Assembly: GCA_018350325.1 (NCBI GenBank)
Contig: JAEVLN010000011.1
Location: 2,290,449-2,354,448 of the forward strand
Direction: 5' to 3'
DNA: 64,000 nt
DNA from: Globodera rostochiensis
Lineage: Eukaryota; Nematoda; Chromadorea; Rhabditida; Heteroderidae
Shown here: piece after piece, positions 36,970-47,197 of the stretch
How positions within the stretch are numbered: position 1 is the stretch's first letter
How the letters are laid out: each line of letters opens with the position of its first letter
Notes under the pieces: model-generated
Told to the model about the DNA's origin: nothing
Databases searched by the model: none
Seen by the model: the letters and a program-made list of their open reading frames with translations, nothing else
Position numbers and translations under genes: made by a program

Positions 36970-38776
36970 ATGTTATTTATAATTATACTTTTCGTCCAAT
37001 TGCCCTTTTTGGCCGCTGCCGCATTTCCAGGTGAAAGAAGGACGCATTTTTGAGTTTAGTAGTCCCAAAAATTTAGTAATAATTCAGCAAATTGATTACC
37101 CATCGTAGGCAATTCTTAAAACGCAGGGAAAGCGTAAAGAATGTCAATCTATCACATCTGATAACTCTGATCAAAAAGATTCTACTGATCCAGACCCTCA
37201 GAATGGAACAGATCGGCGATCAGCCCTTTTTGAACCAAACCTAAATCAGTTAAAACCTTGAAAGATCATGCAATAAATTTGCTTTAACAACTGCCTAATA
37301 AAAATTGATCAAGGAGGAACTGAAATTGGCAGTGATCAGCACGAAAATCGTAACAATAAATCGTCAATTGAGCCAAAGGACAGCGACGGCGACAAGCGAA
37401 TCATTGAGACTGGGACAGAGGAAAAGGATTTTGATGAACGCGATGAAGCCTTCAACGAAGACGACATCGACGTCGACATAAATGCCATTTTGGGCACTGT
37501 CGGGATGCCGAAGTGCATCGGCCATTGCATTAAGTCGCTGAGCGCCGCAATGGGCCGTCTTCTCCAATTCAACAAAACCTTAGACAAATTCAACGACATT
37601 TGCAAGTAAATTTGGGCCAGACATAAAGCAATCCCAGAATTTAGAAAAGCCGAAGTCCCAAATATGATAGCTTCTTATAGGGATGTTCGAGAGCTCAACA
37701 TTTACCGAGACTTTACCTCGAGACTCTTAAACATTCCTACTTATTATGGCTTAATTTGAAGTAAAAGATTTTTAATCTTTCAAACTTCAAAGCAGATACT
37801 GTAGATGAGCAATTATGAGTTTTATTTTTAAATATTTAAAAATTAATTTTTCGATTTAAATGAATGCTTCAGCGAATATGACGAGGCTGTCAGGTGTATA
37901 CACAAAAAGGTGCCGTGTTTGGGCGCAAACATTTTCGATGTGATCACCCGCGGAGTGGACAGTCTTTGCATGGGCCCAAAAAAGCAATTCGTTCAAAAGA
38001 ATAAAGTTTGCCTGGGAAAGCATATGGACAATGTTTCGCAGGGTAAGTGGAAATTCAAACCAAAATGTCTCTTAATTGGATTAGTGAGGAACGTTACGAA
38101 TAAATTCACTGGTTGCCGTAATTCGATCGAGAAAATCCCAGTTCATTTATTTTCAGATATTTATCGAATTATCGCTTGAGAATTCTTAAGAGCGGGAATA
38201 CTATTTTGAATCACAGTAAATACAGTAATAGTAGAGAATTCTTTTGAGTTAACCGATGGCCGTTTACCAAAACTTGCGCAAATTATTCCATGCAAAGGTT
38301 GTGATCGTAAATGTCATTTTGCCCGCGCACTCGCCCAATTCTCCCATCGTTCGGACCTGCGCGGTGTTGGCCTTGTCCATCTTTTGTCTGTCATCAACGC
38401 CGACTCGGGCCCCGTCTGTGCCTCTGCCGACTGTTTCCTCCACTGTTTTCGGGAGGAAATGAATCGCAAGTGCGCTCATTCGGGTGGAGTGATCACGGTG
38501 GGATCAGCCACATGATCAAAGCGATTGGTCAAATAAAATTGATAAAACGAAATTCGTTTAATTCAATTTCTAAATGGATTTTTTGATATTGCTTAATTTT
38601 AAACATTTATTCGAATTAAGGATGGCCTTCTGCGACCATTCTACTATTTGGCCAATTTAATTCAAAAAAGTGGTCTCGCAATTCGTGACTTTCTGGAAAA
38701 GAAATTGCCAAAAGAATGCAGATATCTGACGAAAAAAGAATTGTTGGATGTATTAGTGAACCCAAACAAAGCATAA
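36970..38776 (+). CDS. Chondroitin proteoglycan 4 (CPG4)-domain secreted protein
   Basis: There are five exons: 36970-37030, 37314-37605, 37873-38042, 38298-38497 and 38621-38776; phases agree, giving 292 residues. The signal peptide is MLFIIILFVQLPFLAAAA. An acidic, Asp/Glu-rich linker with DGDKR and GTEEKD follows, then a Cys-spaced helical domain: MPKCIGHCIKSLSAA, NDICNEYDEAVRCIH, VPCLGANIF, VDSLCMGPKKQF, KVCLGKHM, GCDRKCHFARAL, PVCASADCFLHC, RKCAHSGG, and a C-terminal helical tail with KECRYL. This order matches what I recall of nematode CPG4 / T20D4-type extracellular domains, where the acidic Ser/Gly segments may carry glycosaminoglycan. Likely secreted into the eggshell, pseudocoelom or matrix. 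The domain name rests on memory; the secreted multi-Cys nature is seen directly. Confidence 0.75.
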
Positions 38777-39330
38777 ATATTGTGTGCAAAAAAAAGTGAT
38801 ACTTGCAAATACACATTGTTAAGAAAAAATTCCCACAATATTTGTTTTTTTTCGAATTTGTCTGCTACAGTATTTAAAATTCTAAAATACCTAGCTGAGC
38901 TTTTTTTCGGAATCTCAAAAATGTTTGAAAGTCAAATCAAAATGCCAACCAGATAATTGGCGTTTTGACCATTTTCGGCCTTTTTTGTTTTTGTATTTTT
39001 CTTAAGACATTTTGGGAAAACGCCTAAAATAGAGACTAAAAACCCGTGAAAATGGCGAAATATTTATTCTCAACCCAAGAAAAAAGTGTTAGTTTTAGAA
39101 AGTTAGCTGTTGCCAGAAAAAATATTTAAACCAAACAATTCATACGTATATATACGTAAGATTCGAAAGATAATGAGTACGAAATCGGATCCAAATAAGC
39201 GATTTTCACCTTGGGAAACTTTCGAATGGTATTTCATTTTATTTATCAGAATTTGGCAAGTTAAAAGTTGTTGTTAGATGCTTTCTTTTCAGCAATCAAT
39301 TTTTGGTTGTCACTTTAATTTCACAGAACA
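38777..39330. other. Upstream flank of RPL27A, start of duplicated block
   Basis: From about 38885 (TAGCTGAGC, TTTCGGAATCTCAAAAATGT) the sequence is shared with 58735-58788 and 59877-60010. The copies diverge at about 39060-39185, then are shared again from ATCCAAATAAGCGATTTTCA. No other gene is seen. Confidence 0.6.
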
Positions 39331-40147
39331 ATGGCAACTGCAAAAAAGAAGACGCGAAAGCTCAGAGGACACGTTTCACATGGCCACGGGCGTGTGGGCA
39401 AGCACCGGAAACATCCGGGCGGCCGCGGTAACGCCGGGGGACAGCATCACCACCGCATCAACTTCGACAAGTACCATCCTGGCTACTTTGGCAAGGTTTG
39501 CGCGCATTTTACTTTTGTTGTTGGGACGGTGCTTCTTTTGATAAAAATAAACAGAAATTGTAGAAACAAATGCGTGATTTCTATTGTTTGTGCCCTTTAT
39601 TTACGGGACAACCATTTCCATGTCACGCAAAACCAAAGAAACAGTCGAGTTTTTCGCTAGCACCTGCTTCGTTTTACACAAATGGCAGGAGTTTGATAGT
39701 AATTCTCGACACATCGATCCTAACAATGTCAATATTGGGGTATAAATTGTTTTGCCGGGACTGCAAAATTCATTAAAATATAACAATTTTACAAAAATGT
39801 TATTTTGCTTTTCCCTCGTTCAGGTCGGCATGCGCAACTTCCACGTGCGCAAGAACCACTACTATTGTCCAACCATCAACTTGGACAAACTATGGACATT
39901 GTGCACGGAGCGGACGCGCAAACAGTACGCTGAAGTGACGGACAAGGCGCCGGTGATCGACGTGGTTCGGGCCGGATTTCACAAAGTGTTGGGAAAGGGA
40001 CTGTTGCCGAAGCAGCCGATGATCGTCAAGGTTTGGTGGGGTGGGTGAACTGAAATCCACCATCCCTTCGTCAAGGCCAAGTACTTCTCGCACACGGCGG
40101 AGGAGAAGATCCGGAAAGTGGGCGGCGCATGTGTTCTGGTCTCGTAG
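39331..40147 (+). CDS. rpl-27a: 60S ribosomal protein L27a (uL15), copy 1
   Basis: A component of the large cytosolic ribosomal subunit. There are three exons: 39331-39495, 39824-40030 and 40076-40147, all phase 0, giving 147 residues against 148 in mammals. The N-terminus [28 protein letters not shown] and [12 protein letters not shown] are family-typical. Exon 2 has [39 protein letters not shown] and [10 protein letters not shown]; exon 3 has [20 protein letters not shown]. The gene is complete with no disabling change. RPLP1 follows 324 bp downstream on the same strand, so the two could be co-transcribed, though independent promoters are equally likely. Confidence 0.97.
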
Positions 40148-40471
40148 ATGGCGACGAGGGGACGTTATGAGATGTGTTGTTGCTACAATATTTAATGATG
40201 GAATTTTGTTGTTGTTAAAATTTCATTGAAGCTTTATATTTTCAACGATTTGAGGCATCAAACTGTGAATGCTTCGACCTTAAAACTTGCAAAAGTCTTA
40301 TGTTTTGATCAATTCTATTTCCAAAACTGGGAATCGGCTCACATGCACAGTTTGGTCCTCGTTGTCTTTATCATTGGGTTTTTAATCCGAAGGAATGTTA
40401 TTTTGAATTTGTTTATTCATTCCGTTTTAATGTTGCGTCACTTGACAGGATAATTGAGCATTCACAAACAA

Positions 40472-41107
40472 ATGGCATCCAACCAGGAGCTTGCTTGCAT
40501 TTACGCGGCTTTGGCCCTCCAGGACGACGGGGTTCCCATTCAGGCGGAGAAGATTCAGGCAATGGTCGAATCTGCGGGTGTTTCGGTTGAGCCGTTCTGG
40601 GCGGGGCTGTACGCAAAGGCCCTTCAGGGCGTTGATGTGAAGGTGTGCGTTAGATCGAAAGGAACTAATGGAAGGCAATGGCGGAGAATTGGGTTCCGGA
40701 CAAAATTTTTCGACCAAATCCCGGCCCTAATTCGAACAATTTTTCAAAAGATCTAAATTTTCCAGATTATTTTTGGCCTTAAAATCATTCAATAAGCACA
40801 AACTTGCAACTAAAAAGCAAAAAATGATCGAATGGGTTCGTGCAGAAATTAAACGTGCATTTAAACTAATTTGGGTCTGGGGCCGAAACATTGAATGGGC
40901 AAATTAGCATAATTAACTAATTTTGTCTCCAAGGCACTGATCTACAACATTAGCTCCGGTGTTGGCAGTGCGCCCGCGGCGGCGGCGGTGGCGGCTCCGT
41001 CGGCGGGCGGTGGGGCGGCCGCCCCGGCAGCGGTCAAAGAGGAGAAGAAAAAGGAGGAACCCAAAGACGAATCCGACGATGACATGGGCTTTGGTCTTTT
41101 CGACTAA
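40472..41107 (+). CDS. 60S acidic ribosomal protein P1, copy 1
   Basis: A stalk protein (RPLP1) of the ribosomal large subunit that recruits translation GTPases. There are two exons, 40472-40642 and 40934-41107, phase 0, giving 114 residues. The N-terminal dimerisation region reads [20 protein letters not shown] and [16 protein letters not shown]. An Ala/Gly hinge ([18 protein letters not shown]) is followed by the acidic [20 protein letters not shown] tail that is diagnostic of P1/P2; the [14 protein letters not shown] segment indicates P1. The ATG at 40472 is chosen because it begins [12 protein letters not shown], the conserved start. Intact. Confidence 0.97.
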
Positions 41108-41202
41108 TCACACAATGTCGTTCCAATGTTCTTTGTTGATTGTTAAATATTTTGGATGAAGCAAAAAATTTTGTTTGCGAGTTACATTTGGACGGTTTTG
41201 GC

Positions 41203-41257
41203 AGAGACGGGCGTGAATGGGACCTCGAAGTGTACGGGATCTGGGCGTCTCTGCCAT
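41203..41257 (+). other. Stem-loop downstream of RPLP1 (also at about 62775-62829)
   Basis: GGCAGAGACG and CGTCTCTGCC form a perfect 10-bp stem around a loop of about 35 bases, about 95 bp after the RPLP1 stop. It is present unchanged in both duplicated blocks. It could be a 3'-end or small-RNA structure; nothing else supports a function. Confidence 0.4.
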
Positions 41258-41433
41258 TAAATTTTGCCTCATTGAATGTCTAGAACCACCAGTTCTGGAA
41301 TCTCTCCAAGGTGTCCCAAAATTACAATGCGGTTTTAATTCGGGGAAAAGATGGCTAAGTGCGTGTGAAATTCTTTAACGACCGTAAATTTTTGAAAAAC
41401 CCAATATAAAATTAATTGCGTTTAAAATCCGAT

Positions 41434-41886
41434 TCATTCGTTTTTTTCTCCCTCTGTTCCATTTTCATCGGTCGGCTTTATGTTCTTTGTGAGCAGTTCA
41501 AATGCCTCCTGGTCGGTGTAGGAATCGGCGTCCAATGGTAGAAGCATCGGATGAGAGTGCACCAGACACGTGGCCAAAGGCAGCCAAAAACGCTTATCCT
41601 TCGGGATGTCTGCCGCGTCTACCTAAACTTTTTTTTTGTTAAAAATTGCCACAAATGTAGAAAAATCCGGTACAGGCTTGTTCGGAGGGGGGAATTGAAC
41701 CATCTGAGCGCGGCGCTCAGATGGCATTCCCATTTGAGCGCCAGGAGCGGCCCGGCGGTGCCGACAGGCGCCGACGGAAATTTTTTTTATTTTTGATGGC
41801 AATTTGTTAAGAAAATTGAACAAAAAGTTGCAAAAGTGTAAAACAATAGGGTCCCCCCTCTTGTTTTTTTTTGTCAAATTTCATTT

Positions 41887-41966
<80 letters not shown>

Positions 41967-43280
41967 ATCCCCCCCCCCCCTGGCTACGTCCTTGGGCTGG
42001 ACCTCTCCCATTCCCAAAAGGCTAAAAAAAATTGACGCATTTTTTAAATTTGGTGAAACAATATTCTGGTATACGGCCCTGATCCAGTGGCGTAAAAATT
42101 CCACCGGGTACACCTCCTAAGAATCGGTTCTTTTAGGATACCCCACCCCCCACTGAAACCCAAGGAGGTCTGGCACGCCTTTGTCCTATACCAGTTGGTC
42201 GGCAGAAAAGCGAATGGCGCGCTTTCGAAGAAAGAAATTGTAATGGACAGTGGTGAAAATCTAAAAAATAATAATTAGAAAAATTAAAATTGGTGGGTTT
42301 ACCCGATCCTTGCGGTTGAAGAACACATTCTGCACAAAGCGTTTGGTCAGCAGATGGAGCAGGAGGGGCGTCATCGCGAAGAGGACGAGAAACAAATTGG
42401 CCACTCCGGCAAAGACCATAACAGTCGGTCTCTCGGCTATCGGTTCCCAAAGAACGGAAGTGATAATTGGGACCATAACAAGACCTAAAATTAAGTCGGA
42501 ACACTCTAAAAACGAGGGGTGGGATAACGAAAGGAATTGCCCTGCCCGTTCGGAGGAAATAGTGAAATGCGCAATTTTATATAGATATTAAAATAAAATT
42601 CGCAAAAAATTTCGTCCTTAAAAAAACTGTGGTTTCAAATTGTTATAGGCAACTACAAACTACAACATTGAAACAGTGGTATTTTAAACCACAAATCTAA
42701 TCAAAGTGTTGAATGCTTTTCGCGCATTCAGTGAACCAACCTAATGTTGAACTTCCAAGAGAGCAAACCTGAAAGTATTGAAAAGTAATCGCAAAAAATT
42801 ATCGGATTTTCCACAATACAAAAAAAGCACCAAGCTTCCCCTCCTCCAAACCAAAATTCAGCAAAAACGAGCGTGTTTTTACACTTTCTCCGGAAATGAC
42901 GTGGCGCCATGATTTTTCCTTTTATTTTTTGCCCGTTTTTGACCCCCTCCCCGAGTCAGCAATTTTACGATGGATCTATGCGGACCAATCCGACCGACCG
43001 TCCATTCTAAAACCTTTGAAATTAAAACAATCCTCTGTGTTGATCTGTTGGCCTCCGGATGGAGAATGGAAACGCCGAGTTCATCCTTTGGAATTGCACT
43101 CAGAGGACAGAGTCTGCTGCTTTTATTGATGCCGAAGTTGGAAGTAATGTCAGTGGAACTTGTTGTTGGCGAAGAAGAGCACAGAAAACGAGGCTTTTGC
43201 CCACGAAAAAGGCGCTTCAGACAAATACTATCCGTAAAAAAGGAACGCACTGCGAACGGAGACAAAACTCTCCAAAACAT
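41434..43280 (-). CDS. TMEM70-like mitochondrial inner-membrane assembly factor
   Basis: TMEM70 helps assemble the c-ring of mitochondrial ATP synthase (and complex I). There are five exons on the minus strand: 43280-42969, 42768-42741 (a 28-bp microexon), 42484-42303, 42260-42192 and 41622-41434, in phase, giving 259 residues (human about 260). The N-terminus MFWRVLSPFAVRSFF with Arg/Lys and no acid residues looks like a mitochondrial presequence. The family core follows: GRIGPHRSI-VCSLGSSTLG, a first membrane hairpin arm (LVMVPIITSVLW), GVANLFLVLFAMTPLLLHLL as the second, then TKRFVQNVFFNRKDR and the C-terminal ATCLVHSHPMLLPLDADSYT segment, which corresponds to the NPVLFP region of the human protein. 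The gene starts 193 bp after the TMEM199-like gene on the same strand. Intron 4 carries a hAT-like insertion. The assignment relies on remembered family sequence. Confidence 0.8.
41679..41994. mobile_element. hAT-like non-autonomous element with 78-base G run, inserted in TMEM70-like intron 4
   Basis: The element has the same interior as the one at 53314 (GAACCATCTGAGCGCGGCGC, GGGTCCCCCCT, and the right terminus CTGGCTACGTCCTTG), but the left terminal repeat is missing. Bases 41888-41965 are an uninterrupted G run of 78. In the duplicated block (about 63642-63655) the flanks join as GGTGCAGGCTGGAC, giving an empty site. The exact left boundary is uncertain by a few bases. Confidence 0.85.
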
Positions 43281-43473
43281 CCGAATTTATGGCTGTTAAA
43301 TCACCATTAAAGAAAATGTAAACTGATCATTTTTAAATTGAAGTAAATATCTAAAAGGTCGGCCTGGCGTGCTTTTTGTCCGCAATCAACCTTTGGTAAT
43401 TGGTAAAATTGGCAAAGAAATATTTTTGGGGAAAGAAATTTATCATCAAATTAATGAAAAAAAAAAAGTGAAT

Positions 43474-44525
43474 TCATTTGTTAATAATTATGCCATCACT
43501 TTGCTCTTCCGTTTCCATCCCTTTGACCAGAAAATAGAGGTCCGCAAAGAACACCAAAGTCGCCAGCACAAGCCCAAGCAGCATTCGGGTGGCCACGTCC
43601 AATCTCAGCTGCGGATAGGCAAACTCGACGCCGAAGAAGCCGAAGGCAAACGAACCGCCTGAGGGGAGCGGAAGGGAAGCAAAGTGCCATCAATATACTA
43701 AGAGCTTTAAGTTTAAATTTAGTTCTTGAATAGAGCAATAAACTTCAATTTGTGTTCATACCGACAGTGATCAGCGTATTTATTACAGCAACCAATTGAC
43801 GATTTACTTGCCTCATTTCCTGAAAAACTATCGTGTAACAAAAAGGATCACTTAAAGATGAATTTTTACACATTTTACAAATAAAAACAAAATCATTTTC
43901 GCCGGTCAAAGCTTTTACAAAAATGTGTGTCATACCAATTCCAAAAACCAATATTAAAAACCTTTCCAAAATCCTGCATTAACGGACGTTTTGTTCGACT
44001 GGCATCGACGGATTTCGTCATCTCCGCATATTTCAATGTTTCCTGAAGTAAAAACAAAATTAGTTTTGAGTTTTTTGTTAGAAAGTTCAGACGGGAGTTG
44101 CAAAACATGACAACTCATTTAAATTTCTGTTTCCTCGACTTTTTTTTCACCTGTCTTTCGCGCAAATGTTCCAACTCATCGCGAAAATTCCTTTTCGCCT
44201 CCCGCTGTTCTTCACTCATTCGTTCCTCCATTTCTTCGATAGCTTCTGCCGATGAACAAGGCTGAAGCACTTCGACAAACCGAAAGTACTCAGTTTCGGG
44301 GGGCAAACTCGCATAAATTGCTGACACATCGGAAGCACTCAAACGCTTGCGCTGTTTAATTAAAAAAATAATAATTTAGAAAAAATAACAATGCTTTTCA
44401 ACCTTGCAGATTTCCTCAATAGTCTCCGCTTTGTTGTTTGGTGGAAGTGAAACCAATTGGCCAAAAAATTCTGTTGGGATAACCTTTCGAAGAATTGCTC
44501 TCTCCCTGTCTGTCAAGGACCACAT
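43474..44525 (-). CDS. V-ATPase assembly factor, TMEM199/Vma12-like
   Basis: Vma12/TMEM199 is an ER membrane chaperone needed to assemble the V0 sector of the vacuolar proton pump. There are five exons on the minus strand: 44525-44403, 44351-44151, 44042-43962, 43819-43762 and 43658-43474; phases agree, giving 215 residues (human TMEM199 208). The N-terminal cytosolic half includes SDVSAIYASLPPETEYFRF and a long charged helix (EEMEERMSEEQREAKRNFRD). The conserved stretch EMRQVNRQLVAVINTLITVG runs into membrane segment 1 (GGSFAFGFFGVEFAY), and segment 2 is RMLLGLVLATLVFFADLYFL, closing with VKGME, as in the human protein (VRAMEGE). It is immediately upstream of the TMEM70-like gene on the same strand, an arrangement suggestive of an operon. 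Confidence 0.83.
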
Positions 44526-44760
44526 TTGTCTGTAACCTAGATTTTAGATAGTCAACGAAAAAATATTAATTTTACATCAAGGTTTTGTTACATATTATTT
44601 GACGGTGTCCGGACATTTCGCCCGGTAACGAAAAAACAGACGCCCGGTAGTGAAAAAACAGACGTTTCGCCCATTAATTTCGCCCCCCACATTTAATAAA
44701 GCTTTTTTCAATAAATTTCAAAACAAACTCAAAAACACAATGCCAACATTTGGTCTGAAG
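44526..44760. mobile_element. Left half of a GTGTCCGGACA-type element
   Basis: At about 44611 the word GGTGTCCGGACATTTCGCCC opens a short series of TTTCGCCC / GAAAAAACAGACG units, followed by CAAAACAAACTCAAAAACAC. Both are close to parts of the element nested at 59041-59660 (GGTGTCCGGACATTTGGCAC and CAAAACAAACTCAAAAAACA). It is cut by the element starting at 44761; its right end is not recognised. Confidence 0.55.
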
Positions 44761-45674
44761 TAGAGTGCGGCAAAATCAAATTTGCGGATCCTGTTGCAGG
44801 ATTGGAATTCAAAATTTTTTGCAGGATCGGATCCTGCGGGATTAATCCTGCTAAGGGCAAGTCGGGGGCGGGGTTAGCCATGTCGGGGATTGGGGACATC
44901 CAAATTTTTGGGTTGGGGCAGGCACGTAGGCAGGATTTTTTTCCGGGGGGGGGGCAAAAAGTCGATTTTTAGGGGGTGTATTTTTCGCTTTTTAAAATCG
45001 ATTCTTAGGGGTATGTTTTTCCGTTTTATTGCATTTTTGTTAAGCAATTTTTGCGCAACGATTTTTAAGGGTGGTCGGCGGTGCCGATAGGAGCCACCGA
45101 GAAAATTTTGAATTTTTGGCTAGATTGTTAGGAGTTTTCAACCAAAATTAAAAAATCGGCCTTTTTTTAATGTTTTTTTTGAATGGGAGGGGTCGGCGGT
45201 GCCGATAGGCGCCGCCGGATAAAATTTTTGGAAATTTTAATGAATCTTGTTAAGAAAAGTGTAAAGTACAAAACAATAGGGTCCCCCCTATGGTTGAAAA
45301 AAAAATTGTGGGTTTTCATCAGATTTTACAAAATCAGAAATATTTTTTATTTTAGAAATTGTCCTCCGCTACAGATGCTCACTGAAAGTTCTAAGAAATA
45401 ATTTACATGGTCGGGGGTTTGAACCCCAACCAAAACCTTCCCACCCATAGCATTAACCAACTACACCACAACATTATTGGATGTAAAATGGCATTATCCT
45501 TTACTAAATTTAATACTTGCAGGATCCGCAGTCAAATTTGCGGATCCTGTTGCAGGATTGGATTCAAAATTGTTTGCAGGATCGGATCCTGCGGGATTAA
45601 TCCTGCAGAAGTGCAGGATTGCGGACCGGATCTTGCAAAATCCTGCGCAGGATCCGGTCCTGCGCCGCACTCTA
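44761..45674. mobile_element. Non-autonomous element with GCAGGAT(CC) terminal arrays (copy 1)
   Basis: The 8-bp target-site duplication GTCTGAAG flanks it (44753-44760 and 45675-45682). Terminal inverted repeats are TAGAGTGCGGC and GCCGCACTCTA. Just inside each end lie clusters of GCAGGAT / GGATCC / ATCCTGC words in inverted orientation (44785-44862 and 45524-45660). The interior holds a degenerate hAT-like fragment with two TCGGCGGTGCCGATAGG units (about 45066 and 45190) and a tRNA-like segment. No transposase frame. The 8-bp duplication fits a hAT-type transposase acting in trans. Confidence 0.85.
45408..45473 (-). other. tRNA-like segment inside the element
   Basis: Read on the minus strand it has an A-box-like TGGTGTAGTTGGTTAATGC and, about 35 bases later, a B-box-like GGGGTTCAAACCCC with a paired stem, in tRNA spacing. 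The acceptor stem is not convincing and I assign no anticodon. Related segments occur in the elements at 47198-47773 (about 47409-47465), 56231-56749 (about 56640-56675) and 58789-59876 (about 59658-59730). Most likely a tRNA-derived module carried by the elements. Confidence 0.5.
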
Positions 45675-46429
45675 GTCTGAAGAATTTAGACGTTTTTGAC
45701 TAACTCGAGAACAAATGTATTAATCCAAAAAGTGATGTATTAACGGATGCATTGTTTTGTTCTCAAGAGATGAGAAAGTTTGAGAAGGATCGGCCAGAGG
45801 GAAAAAAAGTTTTCCAGAGCGAAATGCGGGATGGTCAAAATATTATAAGGTGAGAGAGAACGCCAAAGGAAGAGAACATGTTAGAGATAAAAGGGAAAGC
45901 GAGATAGTACAGGGGGTTTTCTCTGCTGCTGGGACCCATAGTGAACCGGGTTGTATCAAAGATCCAGGTTAACCGAGTACGAAATCATAAACCCGGGTCC
46001 CCAAATCCCGGTTTAAAACCGGTTTTTGTCCAACCCTAAAAACAAAATCAAAGAATATTGATACTATTTATTAGACAGCTTTAATTGAGTAGAAATGTTT
46101 CAACAAAGTTCGGTTCAAAGCAAGGAAGTTATATTTCCGAAACTGCCAAAATTGAGATTTTAAGTTTTCGAACTTTGCGTATAACTTTCTTGATTTTGTA
46201 TTGTTTTTCTTTTTTGGATTTTCTTTTTAGATATTAAAATATTTTCGAGTTAAATAAAATTATTGTCTTCTATAAAGCGAAGCGAGGAATTATCGACTGC
46301 GTATGTTTCTTCGTTTTGTTACTCTAAGATTGTGAATTTTTTCAGGATTCTCAAGACTTAACCAAACTGTTCCTGTAAAACATGGAATTGGGAGGGCGGG
46401 CCTCATCAGTGTGGTCCCTCCCATCCGGC
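45675..46429. other. Non-coding spacer between elements
   Basis: AT-rich sequence with no recognisable gene. It may include the right half of the element interrupted at 44761. Confidence 0.35.
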
Positions 46430-46571
46430 TCGAACCACGTCGATCACCGGCGCCTTGTCCGCCACTTCCGCGTACTGTTTGCGCGTCCGTTCCGTGCACA
46501 GTGTCTATAGTTTGTCCAAGTTGATGGTTGGGATAGTAGCGATTCTTGCGCACGTGGAAGTTGTGCATGCC
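46430..46571 (-). pseudogene. Decayed RPL27A exon 2 fragment
   Basis: On the minus strand the DNA matches exon 2 of the RPL27A genes from GGCATGCACAACTTCCACGT through the GTGATCGACGTGGTTCGAGC region. A deletion near TACTATCCCAACC breaks the frame and the end of the exon is absent. No start, no exon 1. Confidence 0.9.
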
Positions 46572-46577
46572 TTTTAA

Positions 46578-47030
46578 CAGGACGAAGACTCAGGGAACGC
46601 CGTAATACGGCGTTCCACGAGTCCGGTCATGCCGTGGCAGCATATGTGCTGCCGAACACCATGTTGGTGACGGGGGTAGGCTTTTGCCTAGCCAATTTTG
46701 ATTTTTTTTTCTAAAAATAGATTACGTTCATTCCGCACTGCACGGGCATTGGGCACACAAGCGTGCGAGCCAGATGCACCAAGAAACCGCCGACGTCATT
46801 TGCATGGCGTTCGGTCAGTTTTACTTGTCTTTTTTAGAGGGGAAAAACCCTATTTTTTTAGCGGGTGGCGCCGCTGCCAAGCATTTCACGGGCGCGTGGC
46901 CTGGGTGCGAGCGGGACGAGTACGTGGCCAGAAGCATGGCAAGGGAGCTGGTGTTGGCAACGCCCAGGCGTCGAGTTCTTACAGAACAGCACTCACCGCC
47001 GACGTCGATAATGTCCTTAAAATGAAAAAA
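46578..47030 (+). pseudogene. M41 (FtsH-like) peptidase domain fragment, copy 1
   Basis: The first piece encodes RNTAFHESGHAVAAYVLPNT, which contains the zinc-binding HExxH motif in the FtsH context (HEAGHA). After a donor-like GGG|GTAGGC and an ATAG acceptor, the next piece reads ITFIPHCTGIGHTSVRA, matching the following FtsH strand (VTIxPRGxxxGxT). Its end continues in another frame as ETADVICMAF, so a frameshift is present. A third piece reads GGAAAKHFTGAWPGCERDEY then VARSMARELVLATPRRR, corresponding to the GGRAAE...TGA..D...AR helix region. No AAA ATPase domain is present. Two more copies lie at 57290-58140. The broken frame makes this copy non-functional. Confidence 0.7.
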
Positions 47031-47197
47031 GCCGCGCAAAGCGGCTAATAAGCCGTAACACATGGCGAGTTAACCGCTTGGCGCAGACATTGCTCGACCG
47101 GGGAACCATATCTGGAGACGAATGCTCCGGTTACCACGGGGTGGTCATGCCCTCCACAGGGCGTAAAAAGGGTCAAGTTAGTCCAATGTCTTAGAAT

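Larger units (their letters stand above)
38885..41680 (+). repeat. Segmental duplication, copy 1
   Basis: This block carries RPL27A, RPLP1 and the last exon of a TMEM70-like gene. It is repeated at about 58735-63660 in the same orientation. Exons of the two copies are almost identical and introns nearly so, indicating a recent duplication. Copy 2 is longer because it holds a hAT-like element (58789-59876), an expanded RPL27A intron 2 and a foldback element (62859-63244). Copy 1 alone holds the insertion at 41679-41994. Confidence 0.9.

Noticed and set aside
40148..40471. RPL27A and RPLP1 as an operon
   Set aside because: Same strand and 324 bp apart, but there is no direct sign of trans-splicing and both genes usually have their own strong promoters; left as a possibility only.
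41874..42113. Poly-Gly or poly-Pro protein encoded by the G/C tract
   Set aside because: It is only a translation of the 78-base G run and adjoining C run of a hAT-like element.
45408..45473. A functional tRNA gene
   Set aside because: A-box and B-box words are present, but I cannot build an acceptor stem or a clear anticodon arm, and it lies inside a transposon copy.
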